Assembly: GCF_002968295.1 (NCBI RefSeq)
Contig: NZ_CP134399.1
Span: forward strand, 4,092,001 to 4,156,000
Length of the DNA: 64,000 bases
DNA from: Mycobacterium sp. ITM-2016-00317
Lineage (GTDB): Bacteria; Actinomycetota; Actinomycetes; Mycobacteriales; Mycobacteriaceae
Direction of reading: 5' to 3'
Shown piece after piece: positions 62,933-64,000 of the stretch. Below the pieces are notes generated by a model. The model was not told the origin of the DNA. It saw nothing but the letters and a program-made list of their open reading frames with translations, and did no database searches. The first letter of the stretch is position 1, and each line of letters begins with the position of its first letter. Made by a program: the position numbers and the translations under genes.

Positions 62933-64000
62933 GTGGAGGTCACCGACCTGTTGGCCACGGCGGTCGCCGGGCTGGGCGGCGCCACCCGCGAGGGGCAGAT
63001 CGCGATGGCCGAGGCCGTCGCGCGCGCATTCGACACCGGGGAGCATCTCGCCGTCCAGGCCGGCACAGGCACCGGGAAATCACTGGCCTACCTGGTGCCC
63101 GCGATCGCGCACGCGCTCTCGGAGAACCGGCCGGTGGTGGTCTCCACCGCCACCATCGCGCTGCAACGGCAACTGGTCGATCGCGACCTGCCGCGGCTGG
63201 CGGACTCGCTGGCCGGGGCGTTGCCCCGCCGCCCCTCCTTCGCCTTGCTGAAGGGTCGCGGAAACTATCTGTGCCTGAACAAGATCCACAACGGCTCCGC
63301 GGCAGGCGTACCCGACGACCTGCCGCAGGAGGAACTGTTCTCGCCGGTGCCGAGCAGCGCGCTGGGCCGCGACGTCGCGCGGCTCACCGAATGGTCGGAG
63401 ACGACCACCACCGGCGACCGTGACGATCTCAAACCCGGTGTGCCGGACCGGTCTTGGGCGCAGGTCAGTGTGTCGGCGCGCGAGTGCATCGGGATGTCGC
63501 GCTGCCCGTTCGGCACCGAGTGCTTCGCCGAACGCGCGCGTGGCCTGGCCGGCGAGGCCGACGTCGTGGTCACCAACCACGCGCTGCTGGCCATCGACGC
63601 CATCGGCGATGCCAACGTGCTGCCCGAGCACGAGTTGCTGGTGGTCGACGAGGCACACGAGCTGGTCGACCGGGTCACCGCGGTGGCGACCGCGGAGCTG
63701 TCGGCGACGTCGCTGGGCATCGCGCACCGGCGCGCCGCACGCGTGATCGCCCCCGACCTCGCCGAGCGGCTGGAGGCGGCGTCGGCGACGTTCTCGTCGG
63801 CGATCTTCGAGGCCCAGCCCGGCCGCCTGGACGTGCTCGGCGAGGAACTGGGCATCTGCCTGACGGCACTGCGCGACGCCGCGCACGCGGCCCGCACTGC
63901 GGTGGACACCGCCCCCAACGACCCGAAGACGACTGCGGCGCGGGCGGAGGCGGCCACCGCGCTCTCCGATGTCTGCGACACCGCCGCCCGCATCCTGGAC
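62933..64000 (+). CDS. dinG: DinG-family ATP-dependent helicase, N-terminal part
   Basis: 356 codons of an XPD/DinG-type superfamily 2 helicase, cut by the window end. Q-motif region REGQIAMAEAV, Walker A QAGTGTGKS, four iron-sulfur cysteines (NYLC, then RECIGMSRCPFGTEC), TNHALL and the DEAH box VVDEAHEL. Matches Rv1329c. GTG at 62,933; probably co-transcribed with pncB. Unwinds DNA with 5' overhangs and R-loops. Confidence 0.95.
   Translation, partial: MEVTDLLATAVAGLGGATREGQIAMAEAVARAFDTGEHLAVQAGTGTGKSLAYLVPAIAHALSENRPVVVSTATIALQRQLVDRDLPRLADSLAGALPRRPSFALLKGRGNYLCLNKIHNGSAAGVPDDLPQEELFSPVPSSALGRDVARLTEWSETTTTGDRDDLKPGVPDRSWAQVSVSARECIGMSRCPFGTECFAERARGLAGEADVVVTNHALLAIDAIGDANVLPEHELLVVDEAHELVDRVTAVATAELSATSLGIAHRRAARVIAPDLAERLEAASATFSSAIFEAQPGRLDVLGEELGICLTALRDAAHAARTAVDTAPNDPKTTAARAEAATALSDVCDTAARILD

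Overview
The window is GC-rich actinobacterial DNA, most likely from an environmental, fast-growing mycobacterium (Mycolicibacterium type). The strongest evidence is the right end: clpS, a DUF2017 gene, a P1 peptidase, mec, cysO, cysM, a rhomboid, murI, a cAMP phosphodiesterase, rph and rdgB lie in the same order as M. tuberculosis Rv1331 to Rv1341, with pncB, dinG, lprD and a DUF3817 gene beside them. A WhiB protein, GTG starts and many apparently leaderless TANNNT-GTG promoters agree with this.

Layout. (1) 1-12,122, minus strand: one very long, tightly coupled catabolic operon running from an mhpC-like gene through mhpA, mhpB, a KstD-like flavoprotein, an LLM oxidoreductase, SDRs, a cyclase, an FMN reductase, a second hydrolase and a TetR regulator to a ferredoxin and a P450 cut by the window edge. 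(2) 12,283-17,142: a divergent IclR regulator and second KstD-like flavoprotein, meaB, and two SDRs. (3) 17,378-18,683: an IS110-family element inserted in a stem-loop, with a readable candidate bridge RNA. (4) 18,716-29,920: beta-oxidation-type genes (crotonase, two acyl-CoA dehydrogenases, two acyl-CoA ligases, a CoA-transferase, a frameshifted LLM gene, a split B12 mutase, SDR, 2Fe-2S ferredoxin). (5) 30,247-33,894: adenylate cyclase, DUF1445 protein, MFS transporter. (6) 33,896-39,221: a thiolase-like lipid-transfer protein with a DUF35-NTF2 fusion, a double acyl-CoA dehydrogenase and an epimerase, facing a TetR gene. (7) 39,983-48,868: sulfatase, amidohydrolase, AraC, TetR, WhiB, hydrolase, tRNA-Leu, a LAGLIDADG-type protein and a MimR-like activator. 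(8) 49,024-52,169: an amidohydrolase/DUF59/alcohol dehydrogenase set normally found next to a propane-type monooxygenase, which is absent here. (9) 52,221-64,000: housekeeping genes.

Working together (inference): P450, SDRs and KstD-like enzymes could oxidise and aromatise an alicyclic or polycyclic acid; MhpA/MhpB/MhpC homologues could hydroxylate and cleave the resulting ring; the ligases, dehydrogenases, crotonase, CoA-transferase and B12 mutase could degrade the acyl-CoA fragments. A shared dyad, GAGAAT-N3-ATTCTC (or the spacing variant GAGAATT-G-AATTCTC), stands before the mhpC operon, the SDR at 15,641 and the ferredoxin/ligase pair, with degenerate copies before the mutase and the SDR at 27,555, suggesting one regulon.

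Three single-base indels (near 25,039, 58,743 and 61,489) break otherwise normal genes and could be sequencing errors. All starts and functions are read by eye; no database search was run.
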